Source: Mnemiopsis leidyi (lineage: Eukaryota; Ctenophora; Tentaculata; Lobata; Bolinopsidae). Taken from it: a DNA stretch of 54,946 bases. This document shows positions 1 through 12,934 of the stretch, piece after piece. The DNA lies in NCBI GenBank assembly GCA_000226015.1, contig JH153586.1, forward strand, positions 82,749 to 137,694, given 5' to 3'. The notes under the pieces were generated by a model. The model made no database searches. It was not told the origin of the DNA and saw only the letters and a list, made by a program, of their open reading frames with translations. Both the position numbers and the translations under genes were made by a program. Each line of letters begins with the position of its first letter. Within the stretch, counting starts at the first letter, position 1.

Positions 1-1084
1 ATCGTTGTTAGGTCCACTTATGACGTATATCGAAAGTACTATGGACTCAAGATTAATACTAACATTTTGGATTTTCATCACCTATCTTGTTTCGTCTGAT
101 TGCCTTCTGGGAAATAGAAATCGCAACCATGGTCGATACTCGATAGTTTCAAATGTACTTAATCAAAAGTAAATTATTTTTCAATTTCAGGCAAGCTCAG
201 ATGATCTCGCCTTCATTGACAGAAATGTTCATCAAATCAGAGCCCGTTCATCATTACTAAAAGCTTACTAAAAAACTTACACTTAGTACCATTGTTGCGG
301 GTAACTAGAGTGACAATTGACATTCTCATCTCCCGTGGCGATGTTACTTGTATACCAGATGGACCCACCTGCTGATTATTTAGTCTCGCAAATTAAACTT
401 AAATTAGGATTGAATGAATTTTGCTGTTGATGTTATATGTCGATTTTTTTGATCCAGTCCATCTGAACAAATTATTATTCACCTAACTATATAACTATAA
501 TCACTTTATTCTTATATTTCATGTATGTATAGTAATAGGTAACTCTATGGTTTGAATATATATTTCTACAAATTTGTTGGTGTTGTCAAATCAATTTTAT
601 TTTGTTGATCATTGCTTATTTTTTGAATTAACCAGTAGCATTTATGATTTTGTTTGTTTTTGATGAATCTGATATTGCCGATGATTGCTGCATTATAGAT
701 TTTACAATCCAACGTATAAGTTATTTTTATTCTATTATTTTGAGAATTGTTTTAATTATCGCCTAACTTCTTTCACAAGCATGCCTACAGATTAATATAT
801 AATAAAATGATTGGAAAAAATCACGATTTGAATATTTCAATTGAAAATCTGCTTTTTTCGCGGACGCTGACCTGCAATGTATCCACCAAATTGAAAAAAA
901 AATATGATATTACACAATCATTGGTCAGTGTCAATGTCACAAAAATCATTTGCCAAAATTTAGATTTAAAATGTTTGCAAATATTCAAAAAATATCTGAA
1001 GAGGGATGACATGAAGGCTTTTTTGTTTTTGTTTGTCCTTTAGACAGATAGCGTGCCAGAACAAGAACAGTGAGTGAAAGTCTA

Positions 1085-1300
1085 AAAAGGGTAAGGGAGA
1101 AGGGTGGAGGGAGGAAAAATGGATGGGAGAAAAGGAAGAAAGGCAAAAGAAGAAGAAAGGATGTACAGGTGGGGAGAAAGGACCGAGAAGAGTGGAGGGA
1201 GAAGGAAAAAGGAAAAGACTGCGCGAAGGAGGGTTAAGAGGAAGGAGAGAAGGAAAAAGGAAAAGAGAAGGATGGAAGGAGGGAAAAAGGGTGAGATTAT
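1085..1300 (+). repeat. Polypurine (GA-rich) tract
   Basis: About 215 bases are almost purely A and G on the plus strand, built from irregular GGGAGAAGG, GGAAAAAGGAAAAG and GAGGGA blocks. The overlapping 74-codon open frame is low-complexity Lys/Glu/Arg/Gly and is not a believable protein. Confidence 0.85.
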
Positions 1301-1620
1301 AATTTATCCACAGGCGTATCAGAAATAGGTTTGAATGTCTATTTCAGTTCTTCGAATAGCTTTATCAGCATTTAAAACACCAAAAATTATGCGGTTTTAG
1401 ATTTGTTAAATGCGCGTAGTCCAGTCGCGAGTCTCAACTTTTTTAGCTCTCACTACCAAACCTTCAATCAAAACACGAACTCCAACAGGCATTCTTTGAA
1501 AAAAGAGGGTGTCTTGAACTTAACCCTATATAAACCCTATCGAGTAATCAAAGTTCGTGTACTGATTAACTGCGGAATGGTCACGTGACTCGTCATTTGA
1601 GGGTTGCATTTTTTTGATTT

Positions 1621-1682
1621 TTTACCCAACGTCAACCGAGGTGTTTAGGATTTTTACCCAACGTCAACCGAGGTGTTTAGGA
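1621..1682. repeat. 30-bp tandem duplication
   Basis: Two adjacent, near-identical copies of a unit that begins TTTACCCAACGTC and ends GTGTTTAGGA. There is no coding context. Confidence 0.9.
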
Positions 1683-4600
1683 ATCATCGCCACAAACACT
1701 TCGGTTTCTATCAGCCTGTCTTCAAATATTATTTAGAATAGTAAATATAAGGATTTTCACATATATATAACTGGCGTGTGATTTACAGTATTTGCAGAAA
1801 AATGATCTTGTATGTTGTTTATATCAATTGGATCCATGAAGAAAGCCGATTCTTTTTATCTAAATTGTTATGAAATGTGCATTAAGGGAAGATATGTCTC
1901 AGTCTAGAATACATTATGAATATCTTCATGACACTCTGGGATTCAATAGAGCCTCCCTTGTCAACGTTTTTACCTTATTTGTACATACTGTCTGTGATTG
2001 ATCGGTCTGTACGACGTTGTTAATTGTTGACAAGTTATGGCATATAATAACATGGAACAAAATAGGAAATATTCGTTACACTTCTGAATGGTTTTTTGTC
2101 CGGATTTTAAAAGTTCTCTCGAACTATAAGACAGAAAACACTTTATTTGTATTTTTAGTTTTTGAGACTCTTCGATTACGTCGAGTTCGATAGCAGGAAT
2201 CACCTCTTAATTTCTGAGTGAAGCGAGTGATACACACAACTTTGAGTATATACTCATGCTGATTACTAATATACAGTACAAGGAGGTGGGTAACGTTAGT
2301 AAGCTCCTCTTGCAATGCACAAACCCAGCTCTATAAAATACTTGTATTCGTCATCGAGTGATACAGCGTATCCTCAAATTATTTGTATAATAGAAGTGCT
2401 GAAAGTATCAAAACAACTCTGGATCTATAGCTTTTGAGATGGCTAAGACCGCCAGAAAAAGTCCTTTGAATTCGTTCCATTATAAACCGTTGCTATTGTG
2501 GCCCACTATTTCACGATTTCCATACGTAATAACTATGACTGATTTTTCCTTCTTTTATAATTTTTCTATTTCTTAGTTTTCATCTTACCGTTTAGCTCTG
2601 TGCATATACTTGCGTCTCCATTTGTCCCTTCCCGACTATTTGCTCATCATCACATTATGTCATCACGTGCCACGTCATGGCCGCGTTCTCTCATCAGTCA
2701 TCATCTCATTGGCCCATGGTCCAATATTTTGCTTGTTCTCACTGTCGCAGACTCAAATCTTTAACCTCAGCTCCCCTAGTATAATAGGCTCACAACACCA
2801 TCAAAAATTCACACCATGCTGCAGAGTATTTTTTTGCGGCTTCATTATCCTTCTTTGGACTATATAACTGCACCATAGACTGATAGACTGATAATCTTCT
2901 TCATAACAAATAATCTACTAAATAATCTACTATAATCAACTTTTTAGGTTGAGTTATCATCACCCTAGTGAGTTTCATTCTGCTGTTAGAATTCTTTATT
3001 CGACGTATTGCGATAGATCAGCGCATGTTCAAGTATTTTCATTGTGCATGATCGTTTTGTGTATAGAGTTTTCCTTGTTCGGCTGTGTTGTGGTATCTTA
3101 TGTAGTATGACAAAACGTCGTTCCGATATATAGGATGGTAGTTTCATTATCATGTGGAGTCGAGTTTCTTAGTTGACAGTTTCTATTAATCACACTGAGA
3201 GACGTACCTCGGTTTATAACTATATAAAGAATGCTTATATTAGTATTTTCTGTACCATTTTGCTTGTAGCTTACTCGTACGTTTTATCAGTTGGCAGAAA
3301 AAGAACCACCCTCTACTCTTACAGTTATAATTAGCTTTAGCCCTGGAAACAGCTGCCCTCCGTTGCCTCCTGTGATTTGCATCCTGTCTTTGTTTTTTTA
3401 TTTGAATGTGTTGTAATGATAATATTTATTCTCTTTTATTCTTCATTCTGCAGATTATTCTTTGTAGTTCTAAAGTAGCGGGCTGTAGTATTTGAGGATA
3501 CATCTCTCTTTTTGTTCTTCATAGTTCTATAGAACTCTATAGAGACTCTCTAGAGACTCTCTATAGAGTCTAGCAAGCTCTACTGCTCTAGTATTTGAGA
3601 ATAAATCTCTTTTTTTGCTTGACATCCCACGATGTTCAAACTTGATGTCATCTCGTAAAATGAGGGGATATAACTGTATTAAACAGAGCCTGTCTGCCGC
3701 AACAGATTCTGGCAAATTCTACTGACTATAGGTGCATGCTTATAAAAGGCGATGGTTTACACTTTATAAAGCTCTCCTGTTTTCACCTTTTAGAGAACAG
3801 ACAGAGATTGTGTTCCAAACTTCAATGACCTAAGCAGATTCCTAAGTTACCGATTTATACTTTCATAGAAGCTGTCTCATTTGAGGCATAAATCAGGACT
3901 GAAAAAATAAATGAGTTTATTCTTTACGTAAGCCGTTTCGTTTTCTACTTTACCTACCATGGTAATATAGTAGTTTAATTTCAAAATTAGTAGGTCAACG
4001 CGCCAGTCCGGAGCCGCTGCAGAGTCATATGTGAACTGGCTGTAAACTGTTAAGTAAAAATATCAATTTACATGAGCTGTTCAAATTTGGTCACCTGAGA
4101 ATTTTGCTTATGTGAAGACTTTGTAATTTAAACAGGGGCAACGGAATTGCGCCATATATAAGTTGTATTTACATTTTTTGTTAAAGTACTCTCCTTTGTT
4201 AAATACTCTTCTCTGTTAACAATTATCGTATTCTTGAAACTTTTAGAGTTTCAGGTACATATAATTTTATTGATTTAAAAGTTTAGAGACAAAAATTCAT
4301 CAAAGTTAAAGATAGGATTTTTATAAAAAATTTCATGAAAATGCTTTGCTTTGTTTTATTTTCATGAATTGTTGTTTCTTTACTTTTTAATCAATAAAGT
4401 TATATTTATAATATGCTTCAGTTACTTGCCTATACTAATGCATATAACTATAGTTGAAGTTCATTATTTACAAATATTTACCATTTCTCGTATCCTTTTA
4501 GCATCCTAATATTTAAGTAAGCCTTAAAGTTAAACAAAGTAAGCTGTATTACGCGTGACCGTTTAATTGTCCGCTTTTTCATTAACTCCAGCCTCGTCAT

Positions 4601-5873
4601 TGACTGTAATTAAAGTCTGTTTGACACAAAACGTCTTCAAAGTAGCATGCTCGTACAACGATCTAACACGATCACTTATACGTTCTAGTTTCCATTAGCA
4701 AAGTTTTCACGGATCCACGGCCTGCATCTCTAAGTTAGTTGTACCGTCCTTTTCACACATATAGGTACAAAATATCGAATTTATTGACAATTTTCTTAAG
4801 TGCAGCTTCAGTACTACGACCCCGGTGTATTGCATATGTTATCATTTAACAGATACGCGAACAGGCCGCAGATCTTTTTAGCACTCACACAGGCTGGTTG
4901 TATGGGTGACATGATGGGGTGTTTCTCAGGCACGAGGCAAAAATTTGCGTTTACTCCGACGCTTGCACGAAAACCTCCTGATATTATTTAAAAGCGACCT
5001 CCAGTCCTCGATGCCAGTGCTAAAACAAGTTTCAAAGCCCCGTTTTTACTGACACACTTATAATTATTTGTACATATACAATGAGCAGTTATAACTGCCA
5101 AGGACTCAAAAACACATACACACAAACATGCCGGTTGTATATGGGGTTAATTTTTCCCGGGTAGGATCACGATATATAATGACCATTCACAACTCCACTA
5201 CGGCTCTTCTATTTATAAATCAGGAGGGTTCGATTCTTTATGTGGTGTGGATTATCTTGCTCGAATATAGATGTTAGTCGTTAACATCATGGGGTAAATG
5301 GGGTGACAAGCACACAACTATAAAGTGATTTAACTTGTGTCGCCTTGCTTGTCTCCCTGGCCCCATGTACGTCCTATACGACTTACTCAATTACTTTCAT
5401 TTTGTTCTTAAATAAATAATAGCTATTAAAGTCTTTAACTGTAACAGTTAAAGACTTGATTATAAGAATATAAGAGATCTATTTTATCTTATAATAGCAA
5501 ATAACGTACAGAATCCCCTAGCTAGCTCATTGCGACCATACAGACTATTTAAGTGTATTTAAGTGTTTGCTTTCACGTATGTCGAATGTAGTTTCGTGCT
5601 TTGTTCCTAATTGTTTGGTAAGCTATTATTTACTGCTCAAGTTTATGAGTAGGGCTATCAGCAGAAATCATATTTCAATTTGATTCGCGTAAATGATTGT
5701 GATCAAAATTCTCTTCAAGCCCCCTGCAATGTAACTCTTTAAACCTGATGCAACTCGACACAGTATTGCAAAATATTGCTCTTAATTACGGGATGCACTG
5801 ATCATGCATAATTACATCATTGAATTCTAGGATTGACGTCGTTCTTACTGAACTTCAGGCTCATTTATTTTTT

Positions 5874-5981
5874 CACAAAGGGTCATTTTACTCAATTGAT
5901 CGATATCATCTGAAACATTTTGCATTATCCACACAAAGGGTCTTTTTACTCAATTGATCGATATCATTTTGCATTATCCAT
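5874..5981. repeat. Tandem duplication of about 50-58 bp
   Basis: Two copies begin CACAAAGGGTC and end GCATTATCCA. They differ by a short deletion (loss of CTGAAACA) and one substitution, so the duplication is fairly recent. Both contain the palindrome ATTGATCGATATCAT. Confidence 0.85.
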
Positions 5982-7459
5982 GCAGGTGTGAAGTTCCAAT
6001 AAGTTGACAAAACACAATGTTGAGGAGTTTAAACGCTTTCATATAATCTTCAGTAACATCCTCAAATTATTTATTTAGTACTAGCAGTTGTTGAAAGTAT
6101 TGAAAGTATTAAATTTGCATTATAAGCCTTCAAGTCATATAGTTTATATAGTATGGACGTTGAAATCGAGCCATGGATCATATTAGACTATTAATAAACA
6201 AATAATCGCAGTTCTGGTGACCCTGGATAAATGTTTTAAATATATTTAAATATTTTAAATATAATTAGAGAGTTAGACAGCGCGAGGATCTACAGTAGTC
6301 TGAATTACAACAAAACGTGCGTTAAGATTTGCTTAAATTAGTTTGAGAAACTGGTACTACTAATAACGACCATATGACCATTTAGAACATCGCTCGATTG
6401 CCAAAAATAAGTATGAGTATTTTAATTGTATTAAAGAATCAATTCATTCAAGCGTTCCAGAATGATTGAATCGATATATAGTCTGAAAAAGTCTAAAAGA
6501 TAACTAATAATAGTTAAGGTTATGAATATGATATGACTATGAACATCTCACTTAATTCAACTCATATCATACTTTCCCTACGAAAGTATAGAGAAAAGTT
6601 GTACTCTTGCTTTGATATATAGATATATGTGACAGAGATTAACCAATAGGAAGCCAGGCTCGATCAATGAGCCCTATAAAAAACGCTCTTATACACGCCA
6701 AAACTAATTTCCGACACTTCACAATCACCTCTCATGACTCTGTATAAATTGATGAGTTTGACTGGAAATTTACAATACATGAAAAGCTTTTTGTTCAACT
6801 TGTTTAAAATTTACACTTTGATATATAGTTTGTTTGAAGCGTCGAACGTGGCTTTCGATGTAAATAGTTAATGAATTTTATTTCAACATATATAATAGCG
6901 CTCTTTTTATTAAGATATAATAAAATGTTTGCAAACGTCTATATGAAAATGTATATTTCCATGAAGGTGTTATGAGATTTGGAGCGTATAATCACTCAGT
7001 TCTACCGTATACGATACCAGCAGCGCTCAGCAAAGCCGGTCATTTGTTGCGATGGACAAAATTTTATCGTAAATTTCTCGTAAATTCTAACTTGTCTAAC
7101 AAATTATGTCCAAGCCAATTGAAACTGAGAAACAGTTAAAGTAAAGATGTTTACAAACGCTTATTTCGCCACTGCTTTGTTCTATACGCGGAAATCTTAC
7201 CTTATACTTTATAGGATGTCAGTCAGAGGTAGTTTGCTCATAATTTACACTTAATTTGTGCTATTATGTTCTAATTTCTGTCTGTGAAAGTTTCCGCGGC
7301 TGAGCGCACTCAGCACTTTTTGTTCCTTTTGTTCAAGAAACTATTTTATTCTTTTTTCTCGGTGTGTACGTGGCTCAATTGTCGGCACGAATTTTTCACA
7401 TATGAAAAAAGCTTCGGTATAATGGCATTATAATAAACCAGTAGGAATATTGCACTAGT

Positions 7460-7695
7460 TTACAAAATTCCCCATCTTTTTCCCTCCTCTTTTAACTCAT
7501 CGTTTTTTTCTTCCTCTGTTCCCTCATCTTCCCGTCCGATCTTTTCCCCTCCCCTAGTTCCCTTATCCTTGTTCCTTCTCTTTTCACTTCCCTTTTTATC
7601 CTCATTTCCTTCTCTTTTTCTTCTCTTTTCATCCTTTTTTTCCCATCTTTTCCCTCCTCTTAATTTCATCCTCTTTTCCTCTTCTGTCACCTTTC
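7460..7695 (-). repeat. Polypyrimidine tract (polypurine on the minus strand)
   Basis: About 235 bases of C/T on the plus strand in blocks such as CCCTCCTCTT and CTTCTCTTTTTC. It is the strand mirror of the tract at 1085-1300. The 76-codon minus-strand frame through it is charged low-complexity sequence and is not a gene. Confidence 0.85.
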
Positions 7696-9716
7696 TCTCG
7701 ACATTTATACAGCATTGTTTTTGCAGACACTGATGGAATTTTGAGAAACGTCTGTATTTTGATTTTTATGTGCGCATGGCCCTAATTTTGACCACGTTTA
7801 GATTATTCATTTATTTAAGTCACGGTCAACACCTTTAAATATTTGAATTCTGCTGACAAAACTTTATCATCTCAAGTGTTTTTAACAAAGCAAGATAGAG
7901 TCGATTGCGGTCAGGTAGTTTTATACCTTAACTGCATACACTTTGTCACTAAAGAAAGCTTATTTTACAGCATATTTCACATACATAACTCAAGTATACA
8001 GTAAACAGATAAACTTTTTCTTGTGCCTCCAGAAGCAACTCGACAAGGGAAACAGGTGGTTATTCAAACAAAAATATTTTTGATGTGTGCTATATAATAC
8101 AGTCTTAATATAGAGCTTGCTTAAAATGCTAGAAAGTAAGAAAATAATTGTACGGAATAATTATTAATTAGATCATACTTTTTCAGTACTTGCACTATTG
8201 CACTATTTGTACGATGAAGACCACTTGCCCAATGACAAATGTGGTACACGGATGTCATTCTGGCATAATCATAATCATCACAAACGTTCCTTCCACACCA
8301 TGGTGGCATATAAAATGTCCGTGTTTGATATCGTTTGACTAGGTGCTTAATTTCCTATCATTCGTTTTCATTTTTGAATCAGTCTGATATCTAAATGAAT
8401 TACTTCGCAATTTTTGGGGAGTTCAGGGCTGTGACTAAAATTTAACAGAGCTGTTTAGTGAGACTTTGGAAACATCATATATTAAGACTAAGTAGATAGT
8501 ATTTAAAAACATGTATCGACTAAATTAAACACGTAAACAAGGTTCACATGGTTAACTCGCATGCCTACATATAATAGTTTCATATATAATAGCTTTTACT
8601 GCAAGACCTATAATTTAAAGTAATATGCAATGTCCCATGAATATTGAATGCGCTCACAAAAGAAACTGTACCTATGTTCATATGAAGCATCGTATCGTAT
8701 ATAATGAGTATCGTATTATAGTGCCGTACAAGTTCGGTATAAGACGTATAAATGCAGATATTACATTAATGATAGATTACAGGACAGTTTTATTACACCT
8801 AGGAGAATATCCGCCTGTGTTGGATATATGCAATAAGACAATAAATAGAGCTTTAATATATAGCTCAGTCGCGCCCATGTGCATGGTGTAACTTTATTTT
8901 GATATCTTGCTCAACAGTTAGAGAACCCTTGTGTTTATAAGTAAATTACTGTGTGCTTCGATTGTGGCATAAAATTATTTGCTTAAAATTTGAAAAATAG
9001 ACTCACGAAAAGTGATTCTTACTACAAAGTGCAGTGCCAATTAATCCTTTGACGACACCTAGTTTATGACAGAGTAATTTTCGAAATTCCCATTATAATT
9101 TGAAAACCGTTTGGTTAACGCCATTGTAAGTAAATGTCACTTTTCGGTAATTTCATGTCTTTTGTAATTGTCAATTTTGAGCAAGCTCCGTTACTAACGT
9201 GAGTTATAATGCAAGAAGAATCATTATTTTTCTGCCACAGCCCTTGCACTGCATCTTTTGTTGAGTGTTTAGGTCGCTATTAACAATTTTTAAATTTTCC
9301 ATGGCTGAATGATTATTTGAAGTTCAGGTTTGATATTTTAGTTAATGGATAAAGTAAGATAAAACATTTTCAACTAAATTTAAGGAGATGCAGATTGATT
9401 TTACATAAGCTGAAAGCTATTACCCTAGATTCACTAATAAGACTCTTGTCGAATTGTTTTTCATTTGACAAATCCCCATTTACCCTACAAATTCTTGACA
9501 TAATTTAACCGTAAGTCAAAATTTTTACTCATGAAAAAGTGTTTACATCATAATTCAACTGTTAGATACTAAGTTTCTTTTCTCCTATTTTGTAACCAAA
9601 AATCCGTTTAAAACATACTTATGACTTTAAATCTCAAATATATGTCATAGATCTTGAATAAACTCAAATTTTCGAAATGAACCTTTAATTTTAAACCTTC
9701 GCAAGGACCCTAAAGA

Positions 9717-12220
9717 ATGAACTCGAGTGATGAGAAAAAGACAATCGACAAGGGAGGGTTGTCTCTCCGGCCGGGGGTACTACTCACCAAACACGAGTAC
9801 ACACTAGCAGTATCCGCTACTCTCATAGATGTCATCGCTATCTTCGGGAGGTATACGAAATTGAATGTTACTTTTCTCAGTATGACTAAGAAATGCGTTT
9901 TTTGTGGTGACTGTTTTGTTATACAGAGATAAGTATCATTCAAACCAGATTTGTTATAAGACTCAATAAATATATCCGCTGCTATACTACGAAATTTACC
10001 GAGTTAATCAATGCTTATAAACACCAAAAATAAGGGAACACCGTTTGTTAAGGGACTTCATCTTTTGTGTTTCGTAGATGACCCTACCTAGTATAAGGAG
10101 GCGTATAGAACTGAAGTACCCATATTGAGCAAGTACACAGGTTTCATATACCAAAGCATGACACCAAGCTTTGTATAAGCTACGTATAACGCTGACTTAT
10201 ATGAGGGGAATTTCCTATCCACAAGCAAACGAACAAACAAGATGCAGGAATATTCCTAAATTGTTTCCAATTCCAGTTTACAAATGATGCGAATGCTTGT
10301 ACGAAAGAAAAAGCAATGTGGGATGCAGTTTGTGATCTACATGTCTATTCTTATAGGAAACGCACTAATGGCCATATTGACCACCCCAATGTCTATATAT
10401 CTCATTATAGTAAGTTTTGTATGTTTAAATTTTTCTAATAACAAGGGCAGCGGATCCAATTTATCAAAAATCATTCATTCAATCATGAATCTTTTATGTT
10501 TATAGGGCTACATAATAAGATAATAGGACCACTCAAACCTCCGAATCGCATAAGATCACTCTTGATGCAAACATGATGTGAACTTGAAGCACGTCTATAA
10601 CATTAATTGAATTCCACACCAGATGCACACATATTTCACACCCATGCTAATGCAATACAACACCCTCCAGATGCACACATATTTCACACCCATGCTAATG
10701 CAACACAACACCCTCCAGACCTACCGGATCCCACTCTCCAAGAACCCGGCAGAGTTCTCAGGCAGGAGCCCCGAGACGTCTGGTCTCCTGGAGTCGGTGT
10801 TGTGCAGTATAAGTGGTTACGTTTACAACGTTACACGCTCCACTACCTTGTGGTCCGTTTGTTTTTTCACCTTCGACAGGTCAGAATAAGGGGTGAACTC
10901 AACGTAAACCTTTACATGCCCCTTCATTGCGCAAACTGTAGAAACTTCACATGCCCCTTCATTTCGCAAACTGTTGAAACTCCACATGCTGAAGCACTTA
11001 AAGATAAGGATAAATATTTTCTCAATTAAATCGTTGATTGATATTTTACATGCAGCCTATGAATACACTGGTTGCATTTGTTTATTAGTTTTTGTCCCAG
11101 GTTCCTATTCATACGATTTCCCTTCAAAGCAAAGACTAAAATAAATCACTGGCACTACAACCTCGCTATCGGAATCATCTGGATCTACTTCATGTCTATG
11201 TCAGGTAGGTGCAATCTTATATAGGTCTTGTTTTTTATAGGTCTTGTCATTTGAAATTGAGTAAAGGAAAATATCTGCAACTCAAGGAAATATAAGTGTT
11301 GTAGGCAGTATGTAAGGCCAATACACGCGGCCAAGTTTAATGTCTCTATGTGCATGTTTTTTACACTTATAGATTAGATCACTTTTTGGATTCGTAAATT
11401 CTAGAAGGCACCTGCACACTACATGATTTAAACACTTTTTCATTACTGAAATTTTATAAACGTTTTGACTCACACTATGACTAACGCAACCTTTTCAGCG
11501 AGTCCGTTTATGTTTGGAAAATCCTACCGCCGACTCGACTTTGACGGTCTGATCTGTTCCTTCATCATCCAGGACGTCATACCTGACTCCCTATCGGACC
11601 CGGTAAACGGAGGATTTCCCTTCAACGTCGTTACACCGTACCTATTGACTCTGGTTTACATCCCACAGCTTCTTCCCTTGCTTTTACTAACGGGATTTGC
11701 AGTGGGAGTGGTAGTGGAGCTGTTTAAGATCAACAGGAAGGGGCGACGTTCTCAAAGACCAATGTTAAAACAAATCGATCCAGCTCAGGACAGGCAGAGG
11801 AAATGGCACGAGTCCCTGCTGCTGTATCTTGAGAAAAACAGAGAGGTGAAACTTAGCCTGATCATGCTGCTCACCACTACAGGGTTCTTGGTTTGTTACG
11901 GTCTCTGGATATTCTTCATGTTGTTGCATCTCGGCATGCTGATGAGACTTGTCAAGATGTCTGTCCTTTATTCCGAGGAAGAACAAAGCAACATGTATTC
12001 CAAACTTTTTCTCGTACACGAAATGATAGGGTTTGCCCACGCTGCTATCCAGCCTATGATTTTGTTTATTGTGCTGGTAAGGCCCTCCACTGTAGCAGGG
12101 TGCCCTCCCTCTATCGCTACTCAAAACCCTGTAACTCCGCTTACTGTACAACAGATCAAGCTCAATAAATCGCATTCCAATTTAAATCATAAACGACTAA
12201 TGCCAGTTGAATCGTCGTGA
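9717..12220 (+). CDS. Class A G-protein-coupled receptor, orphan, five exons, 417 aa
   Basis: Exons are 9717-9850, 10277-10409, 10719-10879, 11101-11204 and 11499-12220; phases are continuous throughout and an in-frame stop sits just before the ATG. The product is a seven-helix plasma-membrane receptor. Helix 1 ends IFGSL, helix 2 contains SILIGNAL, helix 3 runs from C118 to DRF (142-144), helix 4 is near NLAIGIIWIYF, and helices 5-7 lie in the last exon. The residue spacing fits rhodopsin-like receptors exactly: S45 (1.50) to N73 (2.50) is 28, and C118 (3.25) to R143 (3.50) is 25. The helix 3 Cys and an extracellular-loop-2 Cys (DGLICSF) can form the conserved disulfide. Several core motifs are altered: GN to GS, D2.50 to N, DRY to DRF, no CWxP, NPxxY to QPMIL. 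There is no helix 7 Lys, so it is not an opsin. The 26-residue N-terminus has an NSS glycosylation site. Ligand unknown. Confidence 0.82.
10623..10718 (+). repeat. Two 48-bp repeats carrying the GPCR exon 3 splice acceptor
   Basis: Two copies (10623-10670, 10671-10718) differ at one base. Each ends in CCCTCCAG, the acceptor used for GPCR exon 3, and ACCAG precedes the first copy. Three possible acceptors (after 10622, 10670 and 10718) are therefore spaced exactly 48 nt apart. Each unit is open in the exon's frame and would add 16 residues (MHTYFTPMLMQ plus H or Y, then NTLQ) to the loop between helices 2 and 3. Confidence 0.85.
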
Positions 12221-12934
12221 GACAGGGTTCATTAGTTACTTAATTGCGATTAAAATGGCCAGAAATGTTCTTGGACAAAATTTATGTAATCAAATGACTT
12301 GAGGGTCACCAAAACACAGATGTTGATAGCACAGTGCTTCTCCTGTACAAGTATGGGACCTTAACTTTATCAATGGTTGCTATTGTGGTTTACCTTATCG
12401 CAAGCTGTAAATTTTCAAAGATTTAAGTTGTTTTGCGCTGTTTATAAGCAACTTCAGATTTTCGCGCTGTCTGTAAGCAAGTTCAGATACTTGTCGTTGT
12501 CTGTAATTCTGTAAGCAACCTTAGATTTTTGTCATTAATGAGACTTCAGTAGTATTTCTCTTGTACGCAATTTTTGGGAACATTTAGGCCTTCAAAACCA
12601 CATACAACAAAAATGTGGCTATTAACATTTTAAAACCGCATACTATAGAAACGCATTACTACACTTACCGAGCACATTCCTACAAAACGCATTTCTTCAG
12701 AGGGTGTTACTCAGAGGCGTGTTTCTACAGAGCGTGTTTCTACAGAACATGTTTCTACAAAGCATGTTAGGCAAAGTCGCGGCAAAGTTTCTTTTATACT
12801 ACATTTCTTTAATACAAGTTAACTATAAGTATAATACTAGGTACATTTAGATATTTCACGATTTTATGAATCATTCATTTTGATTAAATTTTTGTCCCAA
12901 ATTGTCTATTTGAAAAAATAGTCATACATACATG
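12221..12934. other. GPCR 3' flank with short imperfect repeats
   Basis: No gene is seen. Around 12430-12510 a motif of the type CTGTNTGTAAGCAANTTCAGAT recurs three times, and around 12715-12770 GTTTCTACAGA recurs four times. The GPCR transcript should end in this stretch; I did not find one clearly favoured polyadenylation signal. Confidence 0.5.

Larger units (their letters stand above)
1..9716. other. Gene-poor 9.7 kb with no recognisable gene
   Basis: I see no coding exon that I can tie to a protein family here. All open frames are short (under 90 codons), lack recognisable motifs and are not joined by plausible splice sites. The DNA is AT-rich and holds small local repeats: a polypurine tract, a 30-bp duplication, a roughly 55-bp duplication and a polypyrimidine tract, each listed separately. 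At 2365-2415 there is a short stretch resembling the centre of the foldback element at 51.7-52.0 kb. Upstream exons or regulatory DNA of the GPCR that starts at 9717 could lie here but cannot be recognised. Confidence 0.6.

Noticed and set aside
1104..1328. 74-codon open frame, Lys/Arg/Glu/Gly-rich
   Set aside because: It is the translation of a polypurine tract, with no domain, splice context or start context.
8625..8891. 88-codon open frame on the plus strand
   Set aside because: No recognisable motif or membrane/signal segment, and ORFs of this length are expected by chance in about 10 kb of sequence.
10607..11029. 140-codon plus-strand frame through the GPCR 48-bp repeat
   Set aside because: It reads a different frame from the receptor. 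The real exon (10719-10879) is defined by helix 3 spacing and phase.
11765..12175. 136-codon minus-strand frame opposite the last GPCR exon
   Set aside because: Antisense shadow; the plus strand clearly encodes helices 5-7.
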